Assembly (NCBI GenBank): GCA_029204225.1
Contig: CM055096.1
Location: 58,291,600-58,355,599 of the forward strand
Direction: 5' to 3'
Length of the DNA: 64,000 nucleotides
DNA from: Diphasiastrum complanatum
Taxonomy: Eukaryota; Streptophyta; Lycopodiopsida; Lycopodiales; Lycopodiaceae
Under the pieces are notes generated by a model. It ran no database searches. It saw nothing but the letters and a program-made list of their open reading frames with translations, and was not told where the DNA came from. Positions 22,671 through 34,258 of this stretch are shown here, one piece after another. Every line of letters starts with the position of its first letter. Position 1 is the stretch's first letter. The translations under genes were made by a program, and so were the position numbers.

Positions 22671-23030
22671 GATCCAAAATCATCTATTGACCTTTGATAT
22701 GAAAGACAACACAATTTACGCCATTTGCAATATAGAGAATCAACATATACTTAATGAAAGAGATGCAAAGTCAACAAGATATTGATCAAACATCAAAATT
22801 ATGATAAAATGAAGTTGTTGTCCATACAAAAACAATAAGTTACTTTATTTCACACGTGGATCCAAATATCAACAAAACAATGCAGTCTACACACAAGATT
22901 GCAAGATATCACCAAGATAGTGCACCAATGGATAGATGAACCCAAGAGAACTCATGTATAAGCATGAAATGAGATGAGAGAGAGAGAGAAGAATTATTTC
23001 TCCCACAAGTTAACATCTATTTATAGCAGG
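22671..23030 (-). repeat. Inverted remainder of copia D LTR
   Basis: Read on the minus strand this carries a TATA-like CTATAAATAGATG, a CTCTCTCTCATCTCATTTCA leader and a CACGTGTGAAATAAAG block, in the order seen in the related E LTR at 43.4 to 43.0 kb. It lies in opposite orientation to the U3 part beside it, so the LTR has suffered an internal inversion. The right-arm partner is about 51,170-51,520. Confidence 0.6.
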
Positions 23031-24512
23031 TCCATGTGTGACAATTTGCTTCAAAAAATGTTGTTGCCAAATAATACCATGGCTATGTTGAGACAAGAAG
23101 CCAAGAAAATATTGTCAGTGGCTGACATGGGTTACAAAAGTATTCATGCATGTCCCAATGATTGCATTCTTTATTGAGACAAGTTTGAGGGGCTGAGCAC
23201 ATGTACATGTCCACGTTGTGGGGCGAGTTGTTATAGACAAGATTTAGAGGGAGACACTATATATGCCAAGATATTGGTGAGACACTTTGATCATACCCAT
23301 GATACAACATATGTTTAAGTGCAAGTCCATAGTAGAGTTTATGACATGACATTCGACCAATCATTCAACCAATGATACTATGAGAGTCCCTACTGATTGT
23401 CATGTAGATGACACATGGCATGAGTTCATAGGTGATCCTTGACATTTACATCTAATGTATGGTGTGAATCCATTTGGATTGCACTCCACATCATGATGTA
23501 CTTGGCCTATTGTCTTGGTCATTTATAACATTCCTAAGGACTCCAATCTAGTGGCTACCATGTGTGTCCCATCTATGGCAAATATATGTTTGCACATCAC
23601 TCACAACATCTTAGAAAGATGATATATGAGGTTCACACTCGTTACCTTCCAAGTGATCATCACCCTCTATGTGATGGACTTGTTGGTCGAAGACCCCATT
23701 CTATGAAGGTAAATCATGCTTGGGTTTATTGTCCAATGCATTTTGTAATTGCACTGACTATTTATGTTGTAATGACATCTAATTTAGCATTGCTTATGAA
23801 ATTGTAGGATTTATGTTCTATTCTTGCAAGTTATTGGCTTTAAATTTGGAGATCCTTTCAAAATCCACAACACCCGCCTCCTGATATAAAACAGTTGTCC
23901 TTATTTTAAGAACTTTTTTGTTGTGAACAATTATTGATAGATAATCTATTGGATCAAATGCACATAGTAAGGAATGTAGGGAGTATATTTTGGAAGCACT
24001 TGATTGGTGCCAAAGATACTCCAATTGGACATATGTGATGCTTGAAGGGTTCCTTCACAAGGGGCAACAAGCTAAGTGGTCTACAATCTCATGACTAGCA
24101 CAAGTTCTTATAGGTTAGCATGTCTTTTTAGGCTTGTGAATGTGTTCCATAGTGCGTCTTGTTCCAATTCATCCAACATTACCATTGTTTCATCTATATA
24201 GTTCGTGCTTCCCTTGGTGTGGAGAGGGTTTTTGATAGAAGATGTTATGAGCACACTCTACACAATTAGTGGTTCAACGAAATATATATGCATATCCAAT
24301 TTGAATCACATTAACTTCTAGATTAATTATAGCTTGAAATAAGGTGATCATTTAAGATAATGATGCAACTAATGTGCATATGTAATTATTGTTTAATTCT
24401 TTAGGGATAGAGATGTTTTGGAGGACATGCGGCCAATTGTACTACTTGAAGAAGATGCAGTTGAAAATGGTACATCTTCAAATCCACCAGAGGCCTACTA
24501 CGATGTGAAGTA
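23031..24512 (+). pseudogene. CACTA (En/Spm) Tnp2 transposase, main body, left arm
   Basis: In order: L-P-N-N-T-M then E-A-K-K-I-L-S-V-A-D-M-G-Y-K and I-H-A-C-P-N-D-C-I-L-Y (about 23,130-23,175); C-P-R-C-G-A-S-C-Y (about 23,210); V-N-P-F-G-L-H-S-T-S near 23,470; W-P-I-V-L-V-I-Y-N-I-P near 23,510; H-V-C-P-I-Y-G-K-Y then R-Y-L-P-S-D-H-H-P at 23,555-23,665; L-L-I-D-N-L-L-D-Q-M-H-I near 23,940 and G-L-Q-S-H-D near 24,080. This is the standard order of the plant Tnp2 family. Multiple stops and frame changes show old decay. It ends against the germin 5' fragment. Confidence 0.82.
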
Positions 24513-24643
24513 CAGGCTTGCATTTTTTCTACAATGAATTTGGTTTCCAATTTCCAAATGGATGGAAAGAGAGCTTATACAATGTAAGATAGACTATGAG
24601 ATATTTCCAGCAAGACTAGTTAAACGTGAGTGTGTGTCATTGA
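24513..24643 (-). pseudogene. Germin-like gene 5' UTR/start-codon fragment, left arm
   Basis: It aligns with 3,670-3,785 of the germin-like locus: CAGGCTTGCATTTT, then TTTCCAAATGGATGG, AAAGAGAGC.TATACAA, GTAAGAT.GACTATGA and TGTGTGTC. In gene sense it is the whole 5' UTR, the ATG and the first few codons (M-Q-A plus a few bases). The match stops there, at the Tnp2 remnant. No cupin coding sequence follows. Confidence 0.8.
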
Positions 24644-25500
24644 ACCTCCCTAAAGTTTCCCTTTCAATATTATGCATCTTCTAAGGGATGTCGATTTTTC
24701 ACCCCAAAAAAATTTTTTTGCCTTTCAAAAACCTTCAACTTAAATATGTTGCTTTTGAAATCTTGCAACTACTAAATGTTGTTGTAAATATTAATCGCTA
24801 ACCTATTTGAGAAATTTAAATATTACAAAAAAAAAAATCAACACATTCAAGAAATATATTAAGACAAATTGAATTATCTTAATTTGCTAAAAATGTACTT
24901 AAAAAATTCAAAAATCTCCAAATTTTGCAAAGACTCTTTGGATCCTAAAATTTCCTTGAGCCTCAGCCTGCTCCACCCCATCAAGAAATTTCAAGTTAAA
25001 GCATGTTATAAATCTATAAATAAGCCATGATTGGCTTCCATGTAATTTCTACCAAAAATTGTGCAAAAAGTAGATCACCCACAAGATAGAACTTCTAAGT
25101 TTCAAATTTTATGTGGTTATTTAAGTAACTATGATGAAGTGCGTGAATCCTATGTATTTCCAAACCTCAAGGTCTAGAATCCTACAAAAAATAAATGTTA
25201 GTATAGATAATTAGGAAGTCAACATCCTTTAGAATATCTTTGGAACCGAATTTGAAAAAAGTTGCCATGTCCATTCTTGGACCATGTTATCTTTCCAAAA
25301 TGATGCTTTTGACACTACTTTCAAATGAATAAATAAATGAAGCGTCAAGCTAACATCATTATGCTTCAAGACGAGTTTGAAGCACTTGCATGTAACCTTC
25401 ATATACTAACCTTGTGAACATCATATTGTGCATAGATGAATAATAGCATATTATGATGCATTATGTCTCGTAACTAATACCATAATAGTTATAGTTTAAT
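24644..25500. repeat. Germin-upstream type repeat, left arm
   Basis: 24,755-25,480 matches 5,480-6,430 upstream of the germin-like gene. Its position next to the 5' UTR fragment keeps the order of the germin locus, but the 1.6 kb tandem promoter duplication is absent. Confidence 0.7.
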
Positions 25501-27952
25501 AGTTGGTGTACCTTACGTAATGGGATCCATATTTCTCATGACTGCAGATGTGTTAGTAACTTGAGTCATTAGCAACTGCAATGCAATGTATAGTCTACAC
25601 TGGAAATTCAGGATTAATCTCATGAAATCTTGAAGATATTTTCTCAGGAAATCTCACTGGCATTTCTTATTATTTGCCTCCTCTTGCCTTCCCCCAGGCC
25701 TCAACTGTTGCTTTCGTTCGTGGACAGCGGCCTTTGTTTTCAATTTGGAGTATGTCCTCATTTTCACTCTTATGACTCCTGCTGCACTCCCTTGGGTTTG
25801 GCGCGGGGTTAGGCTGTACCCCCAGGGCTGCATTTTGATCAAGTCTTGAATAATCCTTGACTAAGGATGCAATGCAGGTGGCGTGGGGTACACTGCCCAT
25901 AAGAATTAAACAAGTATTGCTGGGCAGGTGGTCCTTAGTCCTGGTTGTTCACAGATTTTTATATGCACTGTGCTTCCTCATGAGAAGAACTGCTCCTCCT
26001 ACCTTCTACAAGTGGGTTTAGTGTATTTAGGAACTTTCACCACACCTGCAGGGGCCAGCTCCAGGTTCCCACCCTCTTTCAATCAGCAATCCCCATCAAA
26101 TCAGACGAAAGATAATTATTCCATTTTTTTAATGTTCTTATGTCAAAACACTGTTGCAAATTACGTGTTTGTATTGAATAGCTAATGTTTCACGTTACCT
26201 GTTTGAAGGTTCCATCAAAAAAACTTAGCTTTTTTAACAATTTTAGTAAACCGGGTCAAATTTTAACATTTTAAAGAAAAATACACACAAAACATAGATG
26301 TTTTTTAAATAATCACATTAAATTTTGGATATAAGATTTGAGTTAATCACAAAATTGAAACTATGATTCTTAGTAGCTATTCTATAAACAAGACTCTTAA
26401 AATAAATAGCATACATTTCAGATAAACAAAAACAAATTGTACTTCATACTTTTTGATGTACTCAAAATATATCAGAATTTAGGATATTGTAATTTATAAT
26501 AGTAAATGCAAACATAAGATAATTTAATATTATATAAAATTTTAATTGGCATTGAGAATATAATGTGATGTTTACAATGTAAAGAGCAAATATGTATATG
26601 TCAAAAGAGAGTTTGCATTTCTAAAACTATGTCTATTTGTGTTGTACATTTGGACAAAATGATGTAAAAAGTGCTCCAAAAATGAGTTTGTGACAAAAAA
26701 ATAAAAATAAAAACTTATTATGGGAACAAAAAATAGGGAAGAAAAAAGGGTCGTGAACCATCCAAGTGATCCTTCTTTTTTCTTTCTTCTCTTTTTCGGG
26801 TAAACCCTCAATTTGATCCCAGGGATCAAATTCTAGGATCATGGCCCATTTTTCTTATGTATTTTTATTCTGATAATGAGTTTTCTTGTTACAAATCCAA
26901 AAAATGTGTAGAAACAATGAGAAGTATTGAATCAATATACCACAGGCTAACAAAATAGAGACATTTTCGAACTAGAATACTCATTGCTTGAAACAATGTC
27001 TTCATCAACGTGTATTCATACCATTCATGACGTTGAACTAGAATTGTAAATAAGTCTTACAAGAATATTGAAGTAAGTCCAATTCTCATAGTATTTCAGT
27101 TTAATGCTTGATAAAAATAAATGGAAGTACTTTTCAAAGTATGTTCATATGTAATTAGTTTCTTGTACAACTAACAGTGAATTGTAGACAGCCTATAGAA
27201 ATTTGTTTCTAATAAATTAACATGTTTGTTTGTGCAAGTATCATTGAATTTTAAGAAAGACGTTTTTTAATGAAATTTTAAATTTTGGTCAAAATTTGTA
27301 ACTTTTTAACCCCCTCTTTTTTATCATTTTCATTTTAGGTGTTATCCTATGAGTCCATGTTTTTGAAAACATACAAAAATATGGTGAATTAACAGAATCT
27401 AAGGAATATGCCACAAAATCTAAGGAATATGCCAAATAGTTCCCGTTTGCACGAAATATTACCTATTTCATATGCAACAATGTTTCAAGTGGATGAGGTC
27501 ACTGGATGAGGGTGGAGCCCTACCTGCACCTTTAGTCATGTCTATGAATAAGTGCATCTTTACAAGTACAAGTGTTTCATTAGTGTACGCAAGACAATGC
27601 GCACAAATATTAGTCAAAGGAATGTATGCAATCTTTGCAATGCCTACATACCCTTAGACTTTCCAACAAGAAAAAAAAATCTTGTGATTCACAAATTCTT
27701 AGCAAACCTCAATGCAATTTCGAAACGTGAAAAGTTGAAACATTTGTTCTATATCCATTGTCTTCTTCGAAAAAACAATTCCTTGAGAGAGCTTAAGTGT
27801 GTGTGTGGCATTAACATATAGAAGACAACATTGTGCATAGATCGTAGGCAAAGCAATATATATTCATCATATTATACACTACTTACAAATTTATTTGAGT
27901 CTTTAAAAAAATGCTTGAAAACTTTCTTTAATATTGGCTTATAAGTAGTCAA
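25501..27952. other. Arm sequence without recognised gene
   Basis: 25,620-26,090 is a more GC-rich block with short frames on both strands and no domain; it may be an old LTR. 26,200-27,450 is very AT-rich. The mirror is 45,660-48,690. Compared with the right arm this side lacks about 590 bp near 26,617. Confidence 0.5.
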
Positions 27953-27967
27953 CACTACAAAAGGGCC
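27953..27967 (+). repeat. CACTA-type terminus, left arm
   Basis: CACTACAAAAGGGCC has the classic En/Spm terminal form and points toward the centre of the palindrome. Its mirror is at 45,646-45,660. Confidence 0.6.
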
Positions 27968-28979
27968 TAGCCAACTCAGAGAGAAGAAACACGCTTAGTA
28001 GGTGATGGCTTTCTCCTTATTAGAGTCTTGCTTTGTATACTTTGTATGCTTGCATTTTGCCAACTTACTGAGAAGGTGCTTGGCTTTATTCAAAGCACTA
28101 ACATAATGAAAATTGTATGCGTGCATTGGATGCAAACCACTTTGACAAATGTTTTCTTAGGAAGGTATGAGCTAGAAATATTGCAATTACATCCAAAGGC
28201 AAAAAGAAGCGCTCATTCAAGAGTTCATAATGTAAATCTGAATATGTAGATGTGCTTGCTTTTAGTTAAATTCTTTCAAAAGTCAGCAATATCTATTTTT
28301 CAAGAATGTCTTAGGTTAAATGCAAAGCCATCATATTCAACTCAATAGCAATGGAGCAAAGCAACAATGCAAATTTCCTTGTCAACATTCAATGTCGACT
28401 TGGATGAGAATCTACCAATAGATTTTGATGAAGAAGATGAGTTGTCAACTTCATCAACTAAAAAGAAAAGTCTTCACAGGATATCAAGCACTAACTTAGA
28501 GGAGTTAGTGAAAACTCCTTGGAATCTGTAAAAAAAAAACATATTAAAAATACTTTCGATGTTTTCAGAATGTTGTGGATTCAACATAACCAGCAACGAA
28601 TGCAATATACAATCTACTTCTGAAAAGTTAATTTGGACTATTAGAAATCATAATTATTTATTTACGCAATTTGTTCATGATTGGAAAATTTTGATTTGTT
28701 CAATTTTATCGAGAAGTTCAATTTGTTTCGCATGGTGTACTTATTTTTTTAGTCAATATGCATGTTTTTGTATTACTTTTTTGTTTACAATCAGAATATT
28801 TATTTTCTTCAATTTGAACAATCGCTTCTCTCAGTTTGAGCATTAGAGGAGTTACAAACTCCAAAAGGGCTATATAAGAAATGCCACATAGGACAAAAAA
28901 GAATCACTGCATTTTGGAAATTCGATGGACTTTCAGGTCCAGTTTAGGTTAACTTTACCAATAATGTGTAGTTAACATG
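27968..28979 (+). other. Inner arm end, likely interior of a CACTA-type element
   Basis: Short frames are conserved in both arms (for example 28,028-28,249 and 28,559-28,680) but without a domain I can name. 28,380-28,527 is present only here: an acidic open stretch (D-E-N-L-P-I-D-F-D-E-E-D-E-L) bounded by TCCTT repeats, deleted in the right arm. Confidence 0.4.
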
Positions 28980-29197
28980 AGACTATTATGACACATGCAG
29001 CTACAACTTCAAGAACCTATGACGCTCATGAAGTAACTTTTCAAATTTGAAAATGAAATTGTGTCCCTCATTTTAACTAGAGAGAGAAGAAACATAGAAT
29101 CTCGGTATGCCATGGAAGAAGAAGAGCATCTGATTTTTTCTGATATGTCATTTGTTAGTTGCAGAGATGTCTCAGTTTCATCTACATATATTTCTCT
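28980..29197. other. Spacer start, nothing recognised
   Basis: This is unique sequence between the palindrome arm and the copia B LTR. No frame or repeat was recognised. Confidence 0.5.
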
Positions 29198-29865
29198 CTA
29201 TTAGAATCTAGCAATTTTCACATGGTTTTTGCAATGTATTTGACATCTATGTGGATCCGCACATGTGAGGACATGTCTACACGTGTGAAATGACACTTGT
29301 AATATTCAGATCCATTTTATTTAGCTTTCATTTGAGTCAAATATGAAATTTCCTCAATTATAGAAGTTAGGTCCTAGATTGTAGGAATCTAGAAGGTCAA
29401 CACAAACCACCAATGGATGATGTAGTAAATGAGATAGAACTTATCCAAAGTGGATATGGATGAGTATAATGAGCTGTCCCACACGTGCTGGATGTGGCTT
29501 AGAGAAAGATTATGGTGATTGTGTACTTGATCCATGATGGATCCATTGTGAAGAAAATGATGAGAAATATTGTTTGTGAAACAATCTTGTGATTTTCACT
29601 CTCTTTAGCACTTTCTTTGTGAATGAATGCTTAGTATTTCACAAGTAAACTAATTCTCTATAATCAGGCCGTACAGTAGCAGTACTTCACATGTGTGAAG
29701 CTGTGGATCATCATTTCTTGATTGTTCTTGCTTGGAATCACAAAAATTGTCGACTAGAAGCTAGAATTGGAAGCTAGTCTTGATGTAGATCAAGATCCCA
29801 AGCTACCAATCACTCTTTGTGATCATTTGTAGACCAAAGTCAGTCCAAAACTATGAAATTTGACA
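29198..29865 (+). repeat. Copia B 5' LTR
   Basis: The start TTAGAATCTAGCAATTTT and the body match, inverted, the LTR at 43,780-44,446, which follows a B RNase H and polypurine tract. It ends TTTGACA before the primer site. It contains palindromes GCACATGTG, ACACGTGTG and CACATGTGTG. Confidence 0.75.
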
Positions 29866-29878
29866 TGGTATTAGATCC
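29866..29878 (+). other. Copia B primer-binding site
   Basis: TGGTATTAGATCC directly follows the LTR. It is a variant of the TGGTATCAGA(G/T)C class; the copy at 40,323 reads TGGTATCAGATCC. Confidence 0.65.
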
Positions 29879-30570
29879 AAGTCAAAGAGCTTTGATGATG
29901 AATTAAATCTCTTCATTTTGGTATAAGCATTGGTGCTAGAATCATTTTGAAGTAGGGCGACCTTAACCAATAATTTACTTGTGAAGTGAAAGTTCAAATA
30001 AGAGTGTAAAGCTCAAATGTACTTTTCACATGTGTGAGAGGTCCTGGAGTTGTACTTTCACCAAATCTAATTGATTTCAATATTGAAGCTTCCAACAATT
30101 AGTGAAGAGTGAAACTAGTGATTTGCTTTGTGAATTTCCATGGATCTCATTATAGATTTGATGTGGAATGGTGGTAGATGTTTGCTAAACCTCCAAATCA
30201 TTGAGAGTGAGTTTTGAGGCTTATGTTTTTAGTTCAAGAGTGAAGCTAAAATCCATTCTAAACAACATAGGAAGGCATTGGCACTTCCAAGAGTCAAATC
30301 CAAGTTTTCCAATTGAATAGTTTGTGTAGAATTTGATTCCTATCTTCCTTCGAGTTTAAGATCATTGTAGATCTTGCTTCTTGAGTTAAGAGATATTCAA
30401 GAGAGTAGCCTTGAGGCTAAATTCTGAAAAGTAAATAGGAAGTCTTGAATAGTACATCTGTTGTACTTGTTACTAGTAAAAAAATGGGATCAATTGGAGC
30501 CTATCTTCTTGAAACTAGAGTAATTATTCAATATGGAAAGTAAGAATGGAGTCACTTCTAATCACAAGAT
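29879..30570 (+). pseudogene. Copia B leader and gag start
   Basis: After a 0.6 kb leader, ATG at 30,484 opens M-G-S-I-G-A-Y-L-L-E, the same gag start as at 35,644. It is broken within 25 codons and gag stops at about 30,570 against an inverted LTR piece. Confidence 0.7.
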
Positions 30571-30690
30571 TGCTCCACAAACCAATGTTTCTCATCATTA
30601 GCTTCACAATGGATCCATCATGGATCAAGTACAGAATCACCCGGAATCTCTCTCTAAGCTGAATCCAGCTAGGTTTGTGATTGAATATGT
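30571..30690 (-). repeat. Inverted copia B LTR piece
   Basis: ATTGCTCC, TTTCTCATCATTA and ATGGATCCATCATGGATCAA follow the order of the minus-strand B LTR at 44,055-44,160. Confidence 0.65.
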
Positions 30691-31926
30691 CAATGTGATT
30701 CAACCTAAATTTAGAAGGCTTTATTTGTGAGACATTTGTGTGTTATAAAGTGCTTTTGGTTTAGTATAGGTGGATTCACACTTCTTAAGCAAATCCCTTT
30801 TTCAAACGAATTCGCACTTCAGGGTCCCTCTCAACTTGAAAATTTTTAATGAAATTAAAGGCCACATTCTCCATTCATTACTTCATGGGCTCTTTTCATT
30901 GCTGATCCAAGGGCAGATTAAGATATAACGGCTCACGTTAAATCCAGTCAACGAGATCTTGTCCATCAATTGTTTGGAGACCAAATCCAACAATGATCAT
31001 TGCGTGTGGAGGTAAGTTCTTGGAGCCACACACTTCCTCGATACACTAAGTACTTTCAGATGCTATGGAAGGGATTCAGCTGCCCCAAAAAACTGATCAA
31101 GGTGCTCTCTCCTGGTCGCAGCTATTCATGGCCTCTTGTCTATTGACTTTCCACACTAGGGTGTCCACGCTCAATGTTTTACAGCTACAAAAAATGTGTA
31201 TTATTGAGAGAAATCTTCTTCTTTCTCCTGCTAACCCTAGCACATGAAAAAATAAGAGATTCTTAATCTTTTAATAATCTCTTTTTGGGATTTTTCTGGC
31301 AGTCTCCTACACCACTAAGGTCGCCCTACTACAAGCTACCCTCTGCTTTAAACTGCTCTAAAAATGGCATCCAAAAAAGTGCATATTGGGCACAAACGCC
31401 AAGCAGGCTCAAAAAATGACAATTTTCGATTTTTCTCTTAGATTAAGCCAAAAGCTTTATGTTGAGACTTGAATTCTACTACACCTGCGAACAATTTCTT
31501 GCGTGACTAACCATAAACGATTCTTCAAATTTTTCCAAAATTCAGCTTCCAGCTAACATCGAACTACACCACTCCCAGGCTCTGATACCATGTCGGGGAT
31601 CTTATTGGCAGTATAGTTAGCTAATTTGTAAGCAATCTATCATCAATCAAATTAGCAAAAAAGAGAGATCACACACCAACCCAAGAGAACACTTTTGAAC
31701 TGTATTAACAAAAGAGACTTAAGGGTACATATACAGAGTCTATTTTTTGTGAGGTATCATTGCATGGCAGTTTGGTCCCCATTACAGGACGTGTGTCCCA
31801 ACTTTATACTACTTGTGTCGTTAAGTTGGCACTCGTGCACACTATTACATAAGCAGTAAAAACTCAAAAACACTGCTAAAAGCGAAAAGTCATTATAAGA
31901 GAAACTCGGGCTTACTTATTCCAACA
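30691..31926 (-). mobile_element. Truncated A-related copia: LTR, primer site and leader
   Basis: On the minus strand the LTR runs from TGTTGGAAT at 31,926 to CCCCGACA at 31,591 (336 bp), then the primer site TGGTATCAGAGC (31,590-31,579), then a leader to about 30,830 that resembles the leader of element A around 8,340-8,540. There is no gag. It interrupts a copia B element between the gag start and the integrase end. Confidence 0.75.
31579..31590 (-). other. Primer-binding site of truncated A-related copia
   Basis: The minus strand reads TGGTATCAGAGC, immediately inside the LTR end ACA. Confidence 0.85.
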
Positions 31927-33004
31927 CATTTGATGAAGGTAACTACTACAAGATGAATGAAAGTGCTACTAATCCCTCTTATGTCAAGGATCTTGCAAGA
32001 TTTGAGGAGGAGCCTTCATATGATCAAGATCTTGAGGATCCACCTCAAGACTCAAGAGCTCCAAGAAGATCTACAAGAAGGAAGGCTGAGCCATCAAGGC
32101 TCACCTAGAATATCAAGAAGGAAAAGTATGCTTGTTGTTAAGAAGCCTTTATGGGCTTAAGCAAGAGAGCTTGGTACTCTAGGTTGAATGCCTTCTTAAC
32201 CTCTATTAGTTTTGTTGTAAGTGCTTATTAACCTTCTTTGTACTTAAGATTCAATGATGGTAAGATCGTCATTCTCATTTTGTATATAGATGACATTATC
32301 CTTAGTGGTAATGATCATGATGGTATAGAAGAAGTGAAAATAGCATTGTCTAGAGAGTTCAAGATGGTGGACCTTGGTGTTCTTCATTTAATACTAGGAA
32401 TATAAGTATCAAGAGGCAAAGATTTGAGTTCTATTTGTCAACCAAATATGCACCTTCTATCTTAGAGAAGCTTGAAATGAAAGATTGTAAAGGAGTAGAT
32501 ACTCCTATGGAGCAAAATGTGAAAGTCTCTAATGGTGATGATGAAGCATCCTTTGAGGACATCACACTATATAGAAGACTTATAGGCTTCCTAATCTATC
32601 TTACCATAACTAGACCTGATCTAAGTTATAGTGTTGGTAATCTTAGCCAATCTATGCAAAATCCATTGGTTTGTCATTGGAAAAATGCTAAAAGGGTGTT
32701 GAGGTACATCTTGGCCACCAAGAGCTTTGGCATTTTGTATCATGGATCTAACCTTGCTTTGAGGGCATATTCAGATGCTAATTTTGTAGGTGATAAGGTG
32801 GATAGGAAGTTCACAAGTGCTTTTTCTACCTTCCTTTGTGATGGCATAGTGTCTTGGCTTTCCAAAAAGCAAGACACAATATCTCTATCTTCAACCGAGT
32901 TGGAATACAAGGCCTTAACATCAACAACCAAGGAGGTCTTGTGGTTAAAGAGGCTATTGGTGGAGCTCTTGATGGCCTTGCATGTCACACCATCCATGAC
33001 TTGA
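31927..33004 (+). pseudogene. Copia B integrase end, reverse transcriptase, RNase H
   Basis: The start codes F-D-E-G then an acidic, arginine-rich linker (R-A-P-R-R-S-T-R-R). The sequence then jumps to the later reverse transcriptase, with L-Y-I-D-D-I-I-L near 32,280 (YIDD, not YVDD). From 32,435 a frame of 189 codons is open: P-D-L-S-Y-S-V-G-N-L-S-Q, then RNase H A-Y-S-D-A-N-F-V-G-D and W-L-S-K-K-Q-D-T-I-S-L-S-S-T-E-L-E-Y. RNase H is cut after W-L-K-R-L-L-V-E-L, where the GCATGTC repeat begins. The missing C-terminal part is of the kind found at 44,461-44,774 on the other strand. Confidence 0.85.
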
Positions 33005-33300
33005 TGGCTTTGCATGTCACACCATCCATAGCTTAATGGTCATGCATGTTTGGTTTGGGAGTTGCATGTCTAATTGGAACTTGCATGTCTGATTTGGGAG
33101 CTTGCATGTCTGAGAGTGGGAACTTGCATGGATGATTTGAAGCTTACATGTTGGAATTAGAGCTTGCATGTCATACCATCCCTAGCCTAATGAATTTGCA
33201 TGTTGGAATTGAAGTTTTCATGTTAGAGTTGATTCATGCATGTCATGCCATCTAATGTCGAATGCCTATGCATGCTCTTTTCTTGATCAATAAGCTTTTG
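32970..33300. repeat. Diverged TTGCATGTC minisatellite
   Basis: About ten copies of (T)TGCATGTC or close variants are spaced some 20-45 bp apart, with CACACCATCCATG.C in the first units. It starts exactly where the copia B RNase H is broken. Confidence 0.7.
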
Positions 33301-33623
33301 CATGTCATAAGAAACCACTTTTCTTGGTGTAAGATTCTTTAAGATCCAAAATTTGTTAACATTTGGTTGATGTAAAGATTTAAAAATCCATCTTTCCAAA
33401 CTACTATATATGTATTTGGCCTTGGGCCATTTGATCTTGCATAATTTAAAAGAAAATCCTTCGGGGTCCCCATCTTGACCCCTCAGCAAGTCTCATGAAT
33501 GAATGCTTATGTGATTGAATGTTGAATTGCTTCACTAAACTTTGAGTTCTTTTCGGTTTTATTCAACAGTGTTTTGGATTTGTTCTTTTTAAGTCACAAC
33601 ATTTAAAGTTAGGACTTAAGAAA
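33301..33623. other. No gene seen
   Basis: No recognised coding or repeat match. Confidence 0.5.
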
Positions 33624-34258
33624 TTAGTAGACCTTCACTTCAATTTCGCACCTCAATATCTTTACTTTAGCATCAAGTTGATTCTCAACTAGAGTTTTGA
33701 AACTTACAAGAGACTCGAACACTTTTTTTTTGGAATCCAAAAGTTCATTCCAAGTGTATCTAGAGTAATCATCAATAAAAGATACATACATTAATGCACC
33801 TCCTTTAGATTCTTTAGAAAAAGAGTGCACATCACTATGAATGAGATCTAATGCTTTAGAAGATCTAGTGGAAGAGTTAGCAAATGGTAGCTTGTGTGCC
33901 TTTGAGAGGCTACAAGCCTCACAACTCTTTCCACACTTTGAGAATGTCTTTGGAAGGCCGAGTGCAAGATCCTTTGTGCATAGCGTCTCCATTGATTTGA
34001 AGTTGGGATGGCCCAACCTCTTATGCCAAAGCTCCATTTGATTAAGCTCCTCCTTAGCCATGTGCACACTCCAAGAAATACATTAGCATCAAGCTTAAAT
34101 AGCCTCCCTTGCTTGAATCCCTTTACAATGCAAGTGTCATTCATCATAATGGGGCAAACACCTTGCTTAAAATGGACATCTAAACCATCATCCATCAATT
34201 GTCCTACACTAAGCAAACTCTTAGTAAGTGCAGGAACATTACTAACATTCATTATAAA
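33624..34258 (-). pseudogene. Copia B protease end to integrase fragment
   Basis: On the minus strand: N-V-P-A-L-T-K-S-L-L-S-V-G-Q-L-M, then after a frameshift E-L-W-H-K-R-L-G-H-P-N-F, C-E-A-C-S-L-S-K, L-D-L-I-H-S-D-V and Y-V-S-F-I-D-D-Y-S-R-Y-T-W. It ends at L-R-C-E, before the second catalytic aspartate. It closely resembles 13,590-14,160 and is inverted relative to the B pieces on both sides. Confidence 0.85.

Larger units (their letters stand above)
15527..28979. repeat. Giant inverted repeat, left arm
   Basis: This 13.5 kb stretch is the reverse complement of 44,775-59,799. By eye the arms differ at roughly one to three positions per 100 bases in the stretches compared, plus several large private indels. 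The outer limit is TTTGATGTCTGGGCC, inside a copia gag; the inner limit is GTTAACATG. Every nested transposon in this arm has its mirror partner in the other. Confidence 0.95.

Noticed and set aside
25630-25900. Short overlapping frames on both strands in a GC-richer block
   Set aside because: Both strands are open by composition, the frames are not domain-bearing, and the right-arm copies differ in length.
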